The notes under the pieces are model-generated. The model had not been told where the DNA came from. It did no database searches and saw nothing but the letters and a program-made list of their open reading frames with translations. From an uncultured Nocardioides sp. (GTDB lineage: Bacteria > Actinomycetota > Actinomycetes > Propionibacteriales > Nocardioidaceae), in assembly GCF_947489365.1 (NCBI RefSeq), contig NZ_CANLDB010000008.1:124001-188000 (forward strand): a stretch of 64,000 bases of DNA, given 5' to 3'. A program made the translations under genes and the position numbers. Each line of letters starts with the position of its first letter. Within the stretch, counting starts at the first letter, position 1. This document shows positions 51,134-59,825 of the stretch, piece after piece.

Positions 51134-52081
51134 TCACCGCGCGAGCGCCCGGCGCGTGTTCTCGACGTCGGTGGCCATGGCGGTCAGCAGGTCCTCGACG
51201 CCGTCGAAGCGGGTCATGCCCCGCACGTGGGCGGTGAAGGTGACCTCGACCTGGCGGCCGTACAGCTCGAGGTCGTCGCGGTCGAGGACGTAGGCCTCGA
51301 CCCGTCGCTCCCGCTCCCCCGCGAACGTCGGGTTCGAGCCCACGGAGATCGCGGCCGGGTGGGGGACGCCGGCGTCCGGGCCGTCGTCGAGCACGCGCAG
51401 CCACCCGGCGTACACGCCGTCGGCGGGGGCCGCGCCGGTGCCGACGGGCACGTTGGCGGTCGGGTAGCCGAGCTCGCGGCCGCGCCGGTCGCCGGAGACG
51501 ACGACGCCGCGGACGGCGTACTCCCGGCCGAGCGCCTCGGCGGCCCCGGTGACGTCGCCGGCGGCGACGCACTGGCGCACGTACGTCGAGGACCAGACCT
51601 GCGGTCCGCCGTCGAGCGCGACGCCCTCGGTCTCGAAGCCGTGGCGCGCCCCGGCCTCGCGGAGGAAGGCGACGTCGCCGGCGGCGCGGGAGCCGAAGCG
51701 GAAGTTGGCGCCCACGACGACCGCGCAGGCGTGCAGCGCGTCGACGAGGATGCGCCGGGTGAACTCCTCGGGGCTCCAGTCGGCGAGCTCGCGGGTGAAG
51801 GGGACGACCAGCGCGTCGTCAGCGCCGGCCTCGGCGAGGAGCCGGAGGCGGTCGTCGATGCCGGTCAGGACCTGCGGGGCGTGGTCGGGCCGCAGGACGG
51901 CGAAGGGGTGCGGGTCGAAGGTGACCACGGTGACCCGCTCCACCCCGAGGCGCTCCGCCGCCGCCCGGGCCCGCCGGACGACGAGCTGGTGACCGAGGTG
52001 GACGCCGTCGAAGTTGCCGACGGTGACGACGCAGGCGTCGAGGTCCGCGGGCACCTCCTCGAGGCTCCGCCACACGCGCAT
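51134..52081 (-). CDS. ribF: Bifunctional riboflavin kinase / FAD synthetase
   Basis: A 315-residue enzyme making FMN and FAD. The N-terminal nucleotidyltransferase domain has VVTVGNFDGVHLGHQLVVRR and VTFDPHPFAVLRP, then SSTYVRQCVAAGDV. The C-terminal flavokinase domain has GRELGYPTANVPV and GVYAGWLRV. ATG 52081 gives MRVWRSLEEVPADL; a GTG three codons upstream is possible. In the ancestral order truB precedes ribF; here the fructose PTS block separates them. Confidence 0.96.
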   Translation of the reverse strand: MRVWRSLEEVPADLDACVVTVGNFDGVHLGHQLVVRRARAAAERLGVERVTVVTFDPHPFAVLRPDHAPQVLTGIDDRLRLLAEAGADDALVVPFTRELADWSPEEFTRRILVDALHACAVVVGANFRFGSRAAGDVAFLREAGARHGFETEGVALDGGPQVWSSTYVRQCVAAGDVTGAAEALGREYAVRGVVVSGDRRGRELGYPTANVPVGTGAAPADGVYAGWLRVLDDGPDAGVPHPAAISVGSNPTFAGERERRVEAYVLDRDDLELYGRQVEVTFTAHVRGMTRFDGVEDLLTAMATDVENTRRALAR

Positions 52082-52158
52082 CCCAGGCACGGTCCCAGGT
52101 TCCCACAGGGCTCCCGACCGGGCGCCCCGACCACCCGGGGCCGGGCCCCGGACGCCGT

Positions 52159-53874
52159 TCAGCGGCCCTCGAGCACCTGCAGCACGGCGGCGCGGCCGGC
52201 GGCCGGGTCGGAGGCCGCGAGGGCGGCCTCGGCGGCCTCCTCGCAGTCCGTGGCGCTGACCGAGGCGAGCCGGGCGCCCACGGCGCGGACGGCGGCCGGG
52301 GCCATCGACAGCGACGTGATGCCCATCCCGACCAGTGCGCACGCCAGGAGCGGGTCGGCCGCGGCCTCGCCGCAGACCCCCACCGGCTTGCCGGCCTGGA
52401 TGCCGGCCTCGGCGGTGATGGCGATGAGCTGGAGGACGGCGGGCTGCCACGGGTCGGTGAGGTGCGCCAGGTCGCTGGCCATCCGGTCGGCGGCCATGGC
52501 GTACTGGGTGAGGTCGTTGGTGCCGATGGAGAGGAAGTCGACGACCTCGAGCATCCGGTGGGCGAGCAGGGCGGCGCTCGGGACCTCCACCATCACGCCG
52601 GCCTTCAGCCCGCGCTCGTGGACGGCGGCGGCGAACTCCTCCGCCTCGGCCACCGTCGCGACCATGGGGGCCATCACCCAGGTCGGCGTCCCGGTGCGCT
52701 CGGCGGCCGCCGCGATGCCGTCGAGCTGACGGGTCATCAGGCCGGGGTTGCCCTTGGCCAGCCGCAGGCCGCGGACGCCGAGGGCGGGGTTCTCCTCGCC
52801 GGGGAGCGTGGCGTAGGCGACGGGCTTGTCGGAGCCGGCGTCGAGGGTGCGGACGACGACGTACTGCTCACCGTCGCCGGCGAACGCGTCCAGGACGCGG
52901 GAGTAGATGTCGGCCTGCTCCTCGACGGTCGGCTCCTCGGCGCGGTTGAGGAAGCACAGCTCGGTGCGGAACAGCCCGACGCCCTCGACCGGGCCGGTCG
53001 CGGCCTTCGCGGCGGATTCGCCGTCGGCGACGTTGGCCAGCAGCTTGATGCGCAGGCCGTCGGAGAGACGGCCGGGGCCCTCCCACGACGCGAGGGCCTC
53101 GCGCTGCTCGGCGTCGGCGGCGACGCGCGCCCGCGCCTCGTCGGCGTCGGGGTCGGCGGTGACGGCCCCCGAGGTGCCGTCGACGAGCAGGGGCGTGCCG
53201 GCGGCCAGGGACATCGCGCCCTCGGTGCCGACCACGCAGGGGATGCCGAGCTGGCGGGCGATGATCGCCGTGTGGGAGGTGGGCCCGCCCTTCTCGGTGA
53301 CCAGGGCGACCACGAGGGCGGGGTCGAGCCCGGCGGTGTCGGCCGGGGAGAGGTCCTCGGCGAGCAGCACGGACGGCTCCGACGGGCTCGGTGCACCGGG
53401 CTCGGGCTCGCCGACGAGGCGGGCCAGGATGCGCTTCTCGATGTCGCGCAGGTCGGTGACGCGCTCGGCCATGAGGCCGCCGGCCTGGGTGAAGAGGCCG
53501 ACGAACTGCTCGACCGCCGCCGCCAGGGCGTCCGGGAGGTTCTCGCCCGAGCGCAGGGTCTTGCGGACGGCGTTGCGCAGCCCCCGGTCGGAGGCGAGGC
53601 CGGCGGAGGCCGTCATGACCTCGGCGGCGTGCCCGGTCGTCTTCTCGGCGCGCGCGGTGAAGCCGGCGGCCACGGCGCCCGCGGCCTCCTCGTAGGCGGC
53701 CAGCGCCTCCTCCTCGCCGAGGTCGGCCGCGCGGGCGGCGTACGCCTCGACCGCGGCCGGTGAGACCTCGGTGCGGGCGAGCAGGGCGGGTCCGTACGCG
53801 AGACCCGGGACGACGGGCGTCCCGACGAGAGGGGGCTCGGTGGCGGACGAGGTGGCAGTCGTCTCAGTGGTCAC
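52159..53874 (-). CDS. ptsI: PTS enzyme I (phosphoenolpyruvate-protein phosphotransferase)
   Basis: A 571-residue enzyme I that starts phosphate transfer from PEP to HPr. The swivel domain holds the phospho-His in EKGGPTSHTAIIARQLGIPC (about residue 204). The PEP-binding barrel has GVGLFRTELCFLNR, VVVRTLDAGSDKP and FLSIGTNDLTQYAMAADR, and the active Cys is in PVGVCGEAAADPLLA. GTG 53874 is favoured because TAGGTT (53881-53886) lies six bases upstream and would exclude the GTG at 53880 from the message. It is divergent from the fru operon. Confidence 0.95.
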   Translation of the reverse strand: MTTETTATSSATEPPLVGTPVVPGLAYGPALLARTEVSPAAVEAYAARAADLGEEEALAAYEEAAGAVAAGFTARAEKTTGHAAEVMTASAGLASDRGLRNAVRKTLRSGENLPDALAAAVEQFVGLFTQAGGLMAERVTDLRDIEKRILARLVGEPEPGAPSPSEPSVLLAEDLSPADTAGLDPALVVALVTEKGGPTSHTAIIARQLGIPCVVGTEGAMSLAAGTPLLVDGTSGAVTADPDADEARARVAADAEQREALASWEGPGRLSDGLRIKLLANVADGESAAKAATGPVEGVGLFRTELCFLNRAEEPTVEEQADIYSRVLDAFAGDGEQYVVVRTLDAGSDKPVAYATLPGEENPALGVRGLRLAKGNPGLMTRQLDGIAAAAERTGTPTWVMAPMVATVAEAEEFAAAVHERGLKAGVMVEVPSAALLAHRMLEVVDFLSIGTNDLTQYAMAADRMASDLAHLTDPWQPAVLQLIAITAEAGIQAGKPVGVCGEAAADPLLACALVGMGITSLSMAPAAVRAVGARLASVSATDCEEAAEAALAASDPAAGRAAVLQVLEGR

Positions 53875-53900
53875 GGTCACAACCTAAACGGGTGCCGCCC

Positions 53901-53929
53901 TTGACAGTCAACACATTCGGGCATAAAAC
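53901..53929 (+). promoter_or_regulatory. fru operon promoter with embedded candidate operator
   Basis: A consensus -35 TTGACA (53901-53906) and -10-like TAAAAC (53924-53929) are separated by 17 bp. The spacer contains ACACATTCGGGCA (53911-53923), shared with the mtlA upstream region. A protein bound there would block the polymerase; the DeoR regulator encoded next is the obvious candidate. Confidence 0.7.
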
Positions 53930-53984
53930 AACACAAGCGCAGATCCCCTGCGACGTGTCGAACCCCTCACGAGGAGGTCGGTGG

Positions 53985-54752
53985 ATGTACCCCGAGGAGC
54001 GACGTCAGGCCATGAGCCGGCTCGTCGCCGAGCGTCGACGCCTCTCCGTCACCGAGCTGGCCGACGAGTTCGACGTCACCACGGAGACGGTACGCCGCGA
54101 CCTGTCCCACCTCGAGCGGTCCGGCGCGATCCGTCGTACGCACGGGGGCGCCGTCCCCGCCGACGCCCTGAGCGCCCCCGAGGCCGAGGTCGCCGAGCGC
54201 GACCGCACCAACACCGACCTCAAGGAGCTCATCGCGAAGGCCGCCCTGGCGCAGCTGCCGGAGGACGGCGCGAGCGTGGTCGTCGACGCCGGCAGCACGA
54301 CCGTGCGGCTCGCCGCGGCCATGCCGGGTGACCGCCGCCTGTCGGTCCACACGCACGCGGTCCCCGTGGCCGCCCGGCTGCTGGTCCTCCCCCACGTCGA
54401 GGTCAACCTGCTGCCCGGCCGGGTCCGCTCCACCACCCAGGCCGCCGTGGGCGGCCCGACGGTGGCCGCGCTCGCCGCGCTGCGCGTCGACGTGGCGTTC
54501 CTCGGCACCAACGCCGTCAGCGCCCAGCACGGCTTCTCGACCCCGGACGCCGACGAGGCCGCCGTCAAGTCGGCCCTCGTGGCCTCCGCGCGGCGGGTCG
54601 TCGTCCTCGCGGACTCCACCAAGCTGGGCCGGCGGTCGACGGTCCGCTTCGCCCGCACCTCCGAGGTCGACGTCCTCGTGACCGACCCGGGCGCCGACAC
54701 CTCCGAGCTGCGACGCCTCGAGCAGGCCGGGATCGAGGTGGTGGTCGCGTGA
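53985..54752 (+). CDS. fruR: DeoR/GlpR family transcriptional regulator (probable fru repressor)
   Basis: A 255-residue repressor. The N-terminal winged helix has RRLSVTELADEFDVTTETVR and DLSHLERSGAIRRTHGGAVP. The C-terminal sugar-phosphate-sensing DeoRC domain includes SVVVDAGSTTVRLAAA, FLGTNAVSAQHGFSTPDADE and VVLADSTKLGRRS. It probably releases DNA when fructose 1-phosphate accumulates, as for other FruR proteins of this family. GAGGAGG lies seven bases before ATG 53985. The stop overlaps the fruK start (GTGA). Confidence 0.88.
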   Translation: MYPEERRQAMSRLVAERRRLSVTELADEFDVTTETVRRDLSHLERSGAIRRTHGGAVPADALSAPEAEVAERDRTNTDLKELIAKAALAQLPEDGASVVVDAGSTTVRLAAAMPGDRRLSVHTHAVPVAARLLVLPHVEVNLLPGRVRSTTQAAVGGPTVAALAALRVDVAFLGTNAVSAQHGFSTPDADEAAVKSALVASARRVVVLADSTKLGRRSTVRFARTSEVDVLVTDPGADTSELRRLEQAGIEVVVA

Positions 54753-55720
54753 TCGTGACCCTCACCCCCAACCCGAGCACGGACCGCACCGTGACGCTCG
54801 CCGGCGAGCTCCGCCGGGGCGCCGTGCTCCGCACCGAGTCGGTGATCAGCCAGGCCGGCGGCAAGGGCGTCAACATCTCGCGGGCCTGCCTCGCCGCCGG
54901 GGTGCCGACCACCGCGGTCCTGCCCTGCGCCGCCGACGACGCGTTCGCCCTCGAGCTGCGCGCGGCCGGCATCCCCGCCACGCTCGTGGCCGTCGACGGC
55001 GCCGTCCGCGTCAACCTCACCCTCAGCGAGCCCGACGGCACCACGACCAAGCTCAACAGCCCCGGCATCCCCGCCACCCCGGCCGTCCTCGACGAGCTCG
55101 GCGCGCGCCTCCACGAGGCCGCCGTCGGCGCCGACTGGGTCGTGCTGGCCGGCTCGCTGCCACCCGGCGCGCCGGACGGCTGGTACGCCGACCTGGTCGC
55201 CGACCTGCGGAGCGTCACCCGGGTCGCGGTCGACACGAGCGACGCCCCGCTGGCCGCGCTCGTCGAGCGGCTCGAGGGCGGTGCCCCGCACCTGATGAAG
55301 CCCAACGGCCACGAGCTGGCCTCGCTCATCACCAGCGGGCTCGACGGCGACGCCCTCGAGGCCGACCCGGCCGCGGCGGCCGCCGCGGCGCACCAGCTCC
55401 TCGACCGCGGCGTCGAGACCGTCCTGGTCACCCTCGGCGGGCACGGCGCCGTCCTCGTCGGTGCCGACGGCGACCACCACGCCTCTCCCCCGCCGACCCG
55501 TGTCGTCTCGACCGTGGGCGCCGGGGACTCCAGCCTCTTCGGCTACCTCCTCGCCGACCGCGAGGGACGCGGCCCCGCCGACCGCCTCGCGCTCGCCGTC
55601 GCCTACGGCAGCGCCGCCGCCGGCCTGCCCGGCACGACCATCCCGCACCCCGACCAGGTGCACCCCGAGCTGGTCGCCGTCGGCGACCTGGGCCGCCCCG
55701 CGGCCCGCCCGCGGGCCTGA
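54749..55720 (+). CDS. fruK: 1-phosphofructokinase
   Basis: A 323-residue PfkB-family kinase converting fructose 1-phosphate to fructose 1,6-bisphosphate. Motifs are VTLTPNPSTDRTV, the first PfkB signature AGGKGVNISRACLAAG, and the second with the catalytic Asp in STVGAGDSSLFGYLLA. PHLMKPNGHEL is typical of FruK/LacC. The GTG start overlaps the regulator stop, and fruA follows 79 bp later, giving the usual fruRKA order. Confidence 0.95.
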   Translation: MIVTLTPNPSTDRTVTLAGELRRGAVLRTESVISQAGGKGVNISRACLAAGVPTTAVLPCAADDAFALELRAAGIPATLVAVDGAVRVNLTLSEPDGTTTKLNSPGIPATPAVLDELGARLHEAAVGADWVVLAGSLPPGAPDGWYADLVADLRSVTRVAVDTSDAPLAALVERLEGGAPHLMKPNGHELASLITSGLDGDALEADPAAAAAAAHQLLDRGVETVLVTLGGHGAVLVGADGDHHASPPPTRVVSTVGAGDSSLFGYLLADREGRGPADRLALAVAYGSAAAGLPGTTIPHPDQVHPELVAVGDLGRPAARPRA

Positions 55721-55799
55721 CGGCCCGTCGTACCGCCCCTCCCACCCGCCCCGACCGCGGCACCCCGCCGCAACCAGCCCCCTCATGGAGAGTGACCCC

Positions 55800-57881
55800 A
55801 TGGCCGACGTGATCACCACCGATCTCGTACGCCTCGACGCCGCGTACGGCGCCGACAAGCTCGACGTCATCCGCGCCCTCGCCCAGGTCGTCGGCGACGC
55901 CGGCCGCACGAGCGACGTGGAGCAGCTGACCGCCGACGCCCACGCCCGCGAGGCCACCTCGCCCACCGGGCTCAAGGACGGCATCGCGATCCCCCACTGC
56001 CGCACCACCGCCGTGAGCGAGCCCACGCTGGTCTTCGCCCGGCTCTCCCCGCCGGTCGACTTCGGCGCGAAGGACGGCGGCGCCGACATCTGCTTCCTCA
56101 TCGCGGCACCCGAGGGTGGCGGCAACGCCCACCTCCAGCTGCTGACCAAGCTGGCCCGCTCGCTGGTCAAGCCCGAGTTCCGGGCCGCCCTGCGCGAGGC
56201 CTCCACCCCCGACGAGGTCGTCGCCACCGTCATGGCCGTCGTGGAGCCGGAGCGGCAGCCCGCCGGCGCGGCGCCCGCCGCCGGTGCCGCGAGCCTCGAC
56301 AAGGGTGCGTCGTCCGCCTCGGGCACGCCGGCCACCGGTCGCCGCCTCGTCGCCGTCACCGCCTGCCCGACCGGCATCGCCCACACGTACATGGCCGCCG
56401 AGGCCCTCGAGGCCGCCGCCGCCAAGGCCGGCGTCACCATCGACGTCGAGACCCAGGGCTCGGCCGGCTCCACGCCGCTGTCGCCCGACACCATCGCGAA
56501 GGCCGACGCCGTGATCTTCGCCGTCGACGTGGGGGTCCGCGACCGCGGCCGGTTCGCCGGCAAGCCGCTGCTGTCCTCCGGGGTCAAGGGCCCGATCGAC
56601 GACGGCGACGGCATGATCGCCAAGGCCCTGCGCCTCGCGGACGACCCGAACGCCCCCCGCGTCGAGGGCTCCGGCTCCGACGCCGCCGAGTCCAAGGGCT
56701 CGGAGTCGTTCGGCGGGTCCGTGCGTCGCGTGCTGATGACCGGCGTGTCGTACATGATCCCGTTCGTCGCCGCCGGCGGCCTGCTCATCGCCCTCGGCTT
56801 CCTGCTCGCGGGCTACGAGATCGCCCTCGGGTACGCCGACGGCCGCCCGAGCAGCGTCGCGCAGGACATCGTGCTCAACTCCAGCTTCGCGAACCTGCCG
56901 AACCTGGCCGACTACGAGCTGGCGAACAACGCCGCGTTCACCCACGGCGCGCTCCTGACGTACGTCGGGGCGCTCCTGTTCGTCCTCGGCGGCGCGGCCT
57001 TCGGGTTCCTCGTCCCCGCGCTCGCGGGCTACATCGCCTACGCCATCGCCGACCGCCCGGGCATCGCGCCCGGCTTCGTCATGGGCGCCGTCGCCGGCCT
57101 CACCGGCACCGGCTTCATCGGCGGCATCATCGGCGGTGTCCTCGCCGGCCTCGTGGCCGCCTGGATCTCCCGCTGGAAGGTCCCGGCCTGGGCCCGCGGC
57201 CTCATGCCCGTGCTCGTGATCCCGCTGCTCGCCACGCTGATCACCGGCCTCATCGTCATCGTCGTCCTCGGCCGCCCGCTCACCGCCCTCACCGGCGCCC
57301 TGACCGACGGGCTCAACAGCCTCGGCGACAACCCCGGCCTCGCGATCCTGCTCGGCGTCGTGCTCGGCCTGATGATGGCCTTCGACATGGGCGGCCCGCT
57401 CAACAAGACGGCGTACGCGTTCGCCACCGCCGGCCTCGGCGCCGCCGCCACCGCCACCGGGGACGCCCCGGAGCTGAAGGTCATGGCCGCCGTCATGCTC
57501 GCCGGCATGGTGCCCCCGCTGGCGCTCGCGCTGGCCACCGTCGTCCGGCCGAAGCTGTTCACCGTGCAGGAGAAGGAGAACGGCAAGGCCGCCTGGGCGA
57601 TGGGCGCCAGCTTCATCACCGAGGGCGCGATCCCGTTCGCCGCGGCCGACCCGCTGCGCGTCATCCCCGCGATCATGCTGGGCTCCGCCGTCACCGGCGG
57701 GCTCTCGCAGGCCCTCGACGTCACCCTGCGGGCCCCGCACGGCGGCATCTTCGTGCTGTTCGCGGTCGGCAACATCACCGGCTTCATCATCGCCCTCGTC
57801 GCCGGCACCCTGGTCGCCGCCGCCGCGGTCGTGGGCCTCAAGTCGATGGCCAGCAAGCCGGTCGTCGCGCCGGTCGCCTGA
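55800..57881 (+). CDS. fruA: PTS fructose transporter, IIABC fusion
   Basis: A 693-residue fructose permease in the order IIA (about 1-150, phospho-His in DGIAIPHCRTT), IIB (about 180-280, phospho-Cys in AVTACPTGIAHTYMAAEAL) and IIC (about 310-690, SVRRVLMTGVSYMIPFVAAG and FDMGGPLNKTAYAFATA). It imports fructose as fructose 1-phosphate. ATG 55800 follows GGAGAG by seven bases; ATG 55785 would add five residues. Confidence 0.96.
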   Translation: MADVITTDLVRLDAAYGADKLDVIRALAQVVGDAGRTSDVEQLTADAHAREATSPTGLKDGIAIPHCRTTAVSEPTLVFARLSPPVDFGAKDGGADICFLIAAPEGGGNAHLQLLTKLARSLVKPEFRAALREASTPDEVVATVMAVVEPERQPAGAAPAAGAASLDKGASSASGTPATGRRLVAVTACPTGIAHTYMAAEALEAAAAKAGVTIDVETQGSAGSTPLSPDTIAKADAVIFAVDVGVRDRGRFAGKPLLSSGVKGPIDDGDGMIAKALRLADDPNAPRVEGSGSDAAESKGSESFGGSVRRVLMTGVSYMIPFVAAGGLLIALGFLLAGYEIALGYADGRPSSVAQDIVLNSSFANLPNLADYELANNAAFTHGALLTYVGALLFVLGGAAFGFLVPALAGYIAYAIADRPGIAPGFVMGAVAGLTGTGFIGGIIGGVLAGLVAAWISRWKVPAWARGLMPVLVIPLLATLITGLIVIVVLGRPLTALTGALTDGLNSLGDNPGLAILLGVVLGLMMAFDMGGPLNKTAYAFATAGLGAAATATGDAPELKVMAAVMLAGMVPPLALALATVVRPKLFTVQEKENGKAAWAMGASFITEGAIPFAAADPLRVIPAIMLGSAVTGGLSQALDVTLRAPHGGIFVLFAVGNITGFIIALVAGTLVAAAAVVGLKSMASKPVVAPVA

Positions 57882-57938
57882 GACCGCCCGCGTCGGTCGC
57901 TAGGTTCTACGCACCACCGTCACGAGGAGGAGCACCAC

Positions 57939-58199
57939 ATGCCCACCAAGTCCGTCGTCGTCGGCTCCGCCGTCGGCCTGCACGCCCGCCCCGCCGCGAT
58001 CATCTCCGAGGCCGCGGGTGACCTCGACTCCGAGGTCCTCATCGGCCTGCCCGGCGACGAGCCGGTGGACGCCGGGTCCTCGCTGATGATCATGACCCTC
58101 GGCGCCGGCAACGGCGACACGGTCGAGGTCTCCGGCGACGACCAGGCCGACGTCGACGCCATCGCCGCCCTGGTCGAGAAGGACCTCGACGCCGAGTAG
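57939..58199 (+). CDS. ptsH: PTS phosphocarrier protein HPr
   Basis: An 86-residue HPr. The phospho-acceptor His15 is in VVGSAVGLHARPAAII. Serines 47 and 48 (DAGSSLMIMTLG) fall at the position of the regulatory Ser46 of Firmicutes HPr, though no HPr kinase is in the window. GAGGAGG precedes ATG 57939. It follows fruA by 57 bp and likely shares its transcript; the repeat hairpin downstream could terminate it. Confidence 0.96.
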   Translation: MPTKSVVVGSAVGLHARPAAIISEAAGDLDSEVLIGLPGDEPVDAGSSLMIMTLGAGNGDTVEVSGDDQADVDAIAALVEKDLDAE

Positions 58200-58248
58200 C
58201 ACCACCGAGCAGCACCACCGAGCCGGCCGGAACCGGCACCCGTACGAC

Positions 58249-58331
58249 CTCGAGTCGGCGGATCTGCGCCCACGGGGTGCGCAGATCTGCCGACTCGAGC
58301 CGTTTCCGGCGTGCACTTCTGCCGACTCGGC
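58249..58331. repeat. Small relative of the 32-bp mirror repeats
   Basis: CTCGAGTCGGC at 58249 faces GCCGACTCGAG at 58289, forming a near-perfect 21-bp stem with GGATCTGCGC/GCGCAGATCT. A further GCCGACTCGGC follows at 58321, again 32 bp on. The linker resembles the ATCTGCGC-type linkers of the array at 43.5 kb. It lies in the convergent gap between ptsH and truB and ends two bases before the truB stop. It may act as a terminator. Confidence 0.85.
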
Positions 58332-58332
58332 G

Positions 58333-59205
58333 TCAGGCGGGGGCGAAGACGGTGACGGCGCGGGCGGTGCCGTCGTCGCGGCCGGCGTACAGCGCGAGGA
58401 ACTCACCGGAGGCGTCGTCGAGGACGGCGACGGGCCCGTCGTCGGCCCAGGTGCGGGCGATCGCCCGGCCGTGGCGGACGTCGGTCACGCCCTCGGGGTC
58501 GAGCCGGACCACCGGGAAGCAGCGGGCGACGGTCTCCTCCATCGTGAGGAGCCGGTCCGCAGTGACGTCGTCGAGCGCGGCGGCGTCGTCGAGGGTGAAG
58601 GGGCCGACCTCGGTACGACGCAGCGCGACCAGGTGCCCGCCCACGCCGAGGGCCGCCCCGGCGTCGCGGGCGATCGCGCGGACGTAGGTCCCCGACGAGC
58701 AGCGCACGGTGAGGGCGACCTCGGGCAGGTCCACGTCGGTGACGTCGAGCGCGTCGATCCGCACCCTCCGGGGCGGGAGCACGACCGTCTCGCCGTCACG
58801 GACGCGGGCGTACGCCCGCTTGCCGTCGACCTTGACCGCGGAGACCGCCGAGGGCACCTGGTCGAGCTCGCCGACCATCGCCCCCAGCGCGTGACGCACC
58901 GCGTCACCGGTCAGGCCGGACACGTCCGCCGGGTCACCGAGCGGCTCGCCCTCGGCGTCGTCGGTGGTGGTGGCGACGCCGAAGCGCGCGCGGGCGTCGT
59001 ACGCCTTGGTCGTGAGCGTCAACTGGCCCAGCAGCTTGGTGGCGCGGCCGACGCCGAGGACGAGCACGCCGGTGGCCATCGGGTCCAACGTCCCCGCGTG
59101 ACCGACCTTCCGGGTGCCCAGGGCCCGCCGGGCCCGCGACACGACGTCGTGGGACGTCATGCCGCCGGGCTTGTCGACCACCAGGATCCCGGTGGGGTCG
59201 CTCAC
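58333..59205 (-). CDS. truB: tRNA pseudouridine(55) synthase
   Basis: A 290-residue enzyme modifying U55 in the tRNA T-loop. The catalytic Asp is in GHAGTLDPMATGVLVLGVGR. Other blocks are ILVVDKPGGMTSHDVV, SAVKVDGKRAYARVRDGE and RCSSGTYVRAIARDAG; a C-terminal extension carries a PUA-like actinobacterial domain. The GTG start overlaps the rbfA stop (GTGA). Confidence 0.97.
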   Translation of the reverse strand: MSDPTGILVVDKPGGMTSHDVVSRARRALGTRKVGHAGTLDPMATGVLVLGVGRATKLLGQLTLTTKAYDARARFGVATTTDDAEGEPLGDPADVSGLTGDAVRHALGAMVGELDQVPSAVSAVKVDGKRAYARVRDGETVVLPPRRVRIDALDVTDVDLPEVALTVRCSSGTYVRAIARDAGAALGVGGHLVALRRTEVGPFTLDDAAALDDVTADRLLTMEETVARCFPVVRLDPEGVTDVRHGRAIARTWADDGPVAVLDDASGEFLALYAGRDDGTARAVTVFAPA

Positions 59206-59711
59206 GGCGCGCCGGGCTCCCCGCGGGACTCCTCGGGGGCCGGCTCCCCGCCGGGCTCCTCGTCGGGCTCCTCGTCGTCGCCGTCCTCGCGGGGCTTCTT
59301 GTACGGGTCCGGCTCCCCCGCGTACGACGCGCCCTGCGAGCGCTGGGCGGCCTCGGCGTCGGCCTCGGCCACCCGCGACAGCAGGTCGTCGATCGCGCGG
59401 GCGCTCTCCGGCAGCGCGTCCTGGACGAACTCCAGGGACGGCACGTGGCGGATGCCCAGCTGCTTGCCGACCTCGCTGCGCAGCAGGCCCTTCGCGGACT
59501 CCAGCGCGGCGGCGGTGGCGGCCAGGTCGTCGGCGGCGGAGCCCTGGCTCAGCACCGTGTAGAAGATCGTGGCGTGCTGCGTGTCGCCGGTGACGCGGAC
59601 GTCGGTCAGGGTCACGAACCCCAGGCGGGGGTCCTTGATCCGCCGCTCCAGCATCTCGGCGACGACGACCTTGATCCGGTCGGCGATGCGCCGGGCCCGG
59701 GGACTGCTCAT
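59202..59711 (-). CDS. rbfA: Ribosome-binding factor A
   Basis: A 169-residue 30S maturation factor. The KH-like core (about 1-115) has ARRIADRIKVVVAEMLERRI, DPRLGFVTLTDVRVTGD and LGIRHVPSLEFVQD. The last 50 residues are a Pro/Glu-rich acidic tail (EEPDEEPGGEPAPEES), longer than in most bacteria. A small palindrome ACGTCACTGTGACGT just upstream (around 59735-59749) could be a leader hairpin or operator. Confidence 0.96.
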   Translation of the reverse strand: MSSPRARRIADRIKVVVAEMLERRIKDPRLGFVTLTDVRVTGDTQHATIFYTVLSQGSAADDLAATAAALESAKGLLRSEVGKQLGIRHVPSLEFVQDALPESARAIDDLLSRVAEADAEAAQRSQGASYAGEPDPYKKPREDGDDEEPDEEPGGEPAPEESRGEPGAP

Positions 59712-59754
59712 GGTGCTCTCCTCCGTGACTTCGACGTCACTGTGACGTGAGACG

Positions 59755-59790
59755 ACCCGGTGGGCCAGGTCGGGACCTGGCCCACCGGGT
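59755..59790 (-). terminator. Terminator after infB
   Basis: A perfect 17-bp stem (ACCCGGTGGGCCAGGTC with its complement at 59774-59790) lies 36 bp beyond the infB stop. It implies that rbfA-truB can be transcribed separately from infB. Confidence 0.75.
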
Positions 59791-59825
59791 GTCGGTGCTC
59801 CTCGAGACTGCTTCTCGAGCGGCGC

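Noticed and set aside
53874..53880. GTG at 53880 as the enzyme I start
   Set aside because: The TAGGTT -10 candidate ends at 53881, so this codon would lie before the expected transcription start; GTG 53874 fits better.
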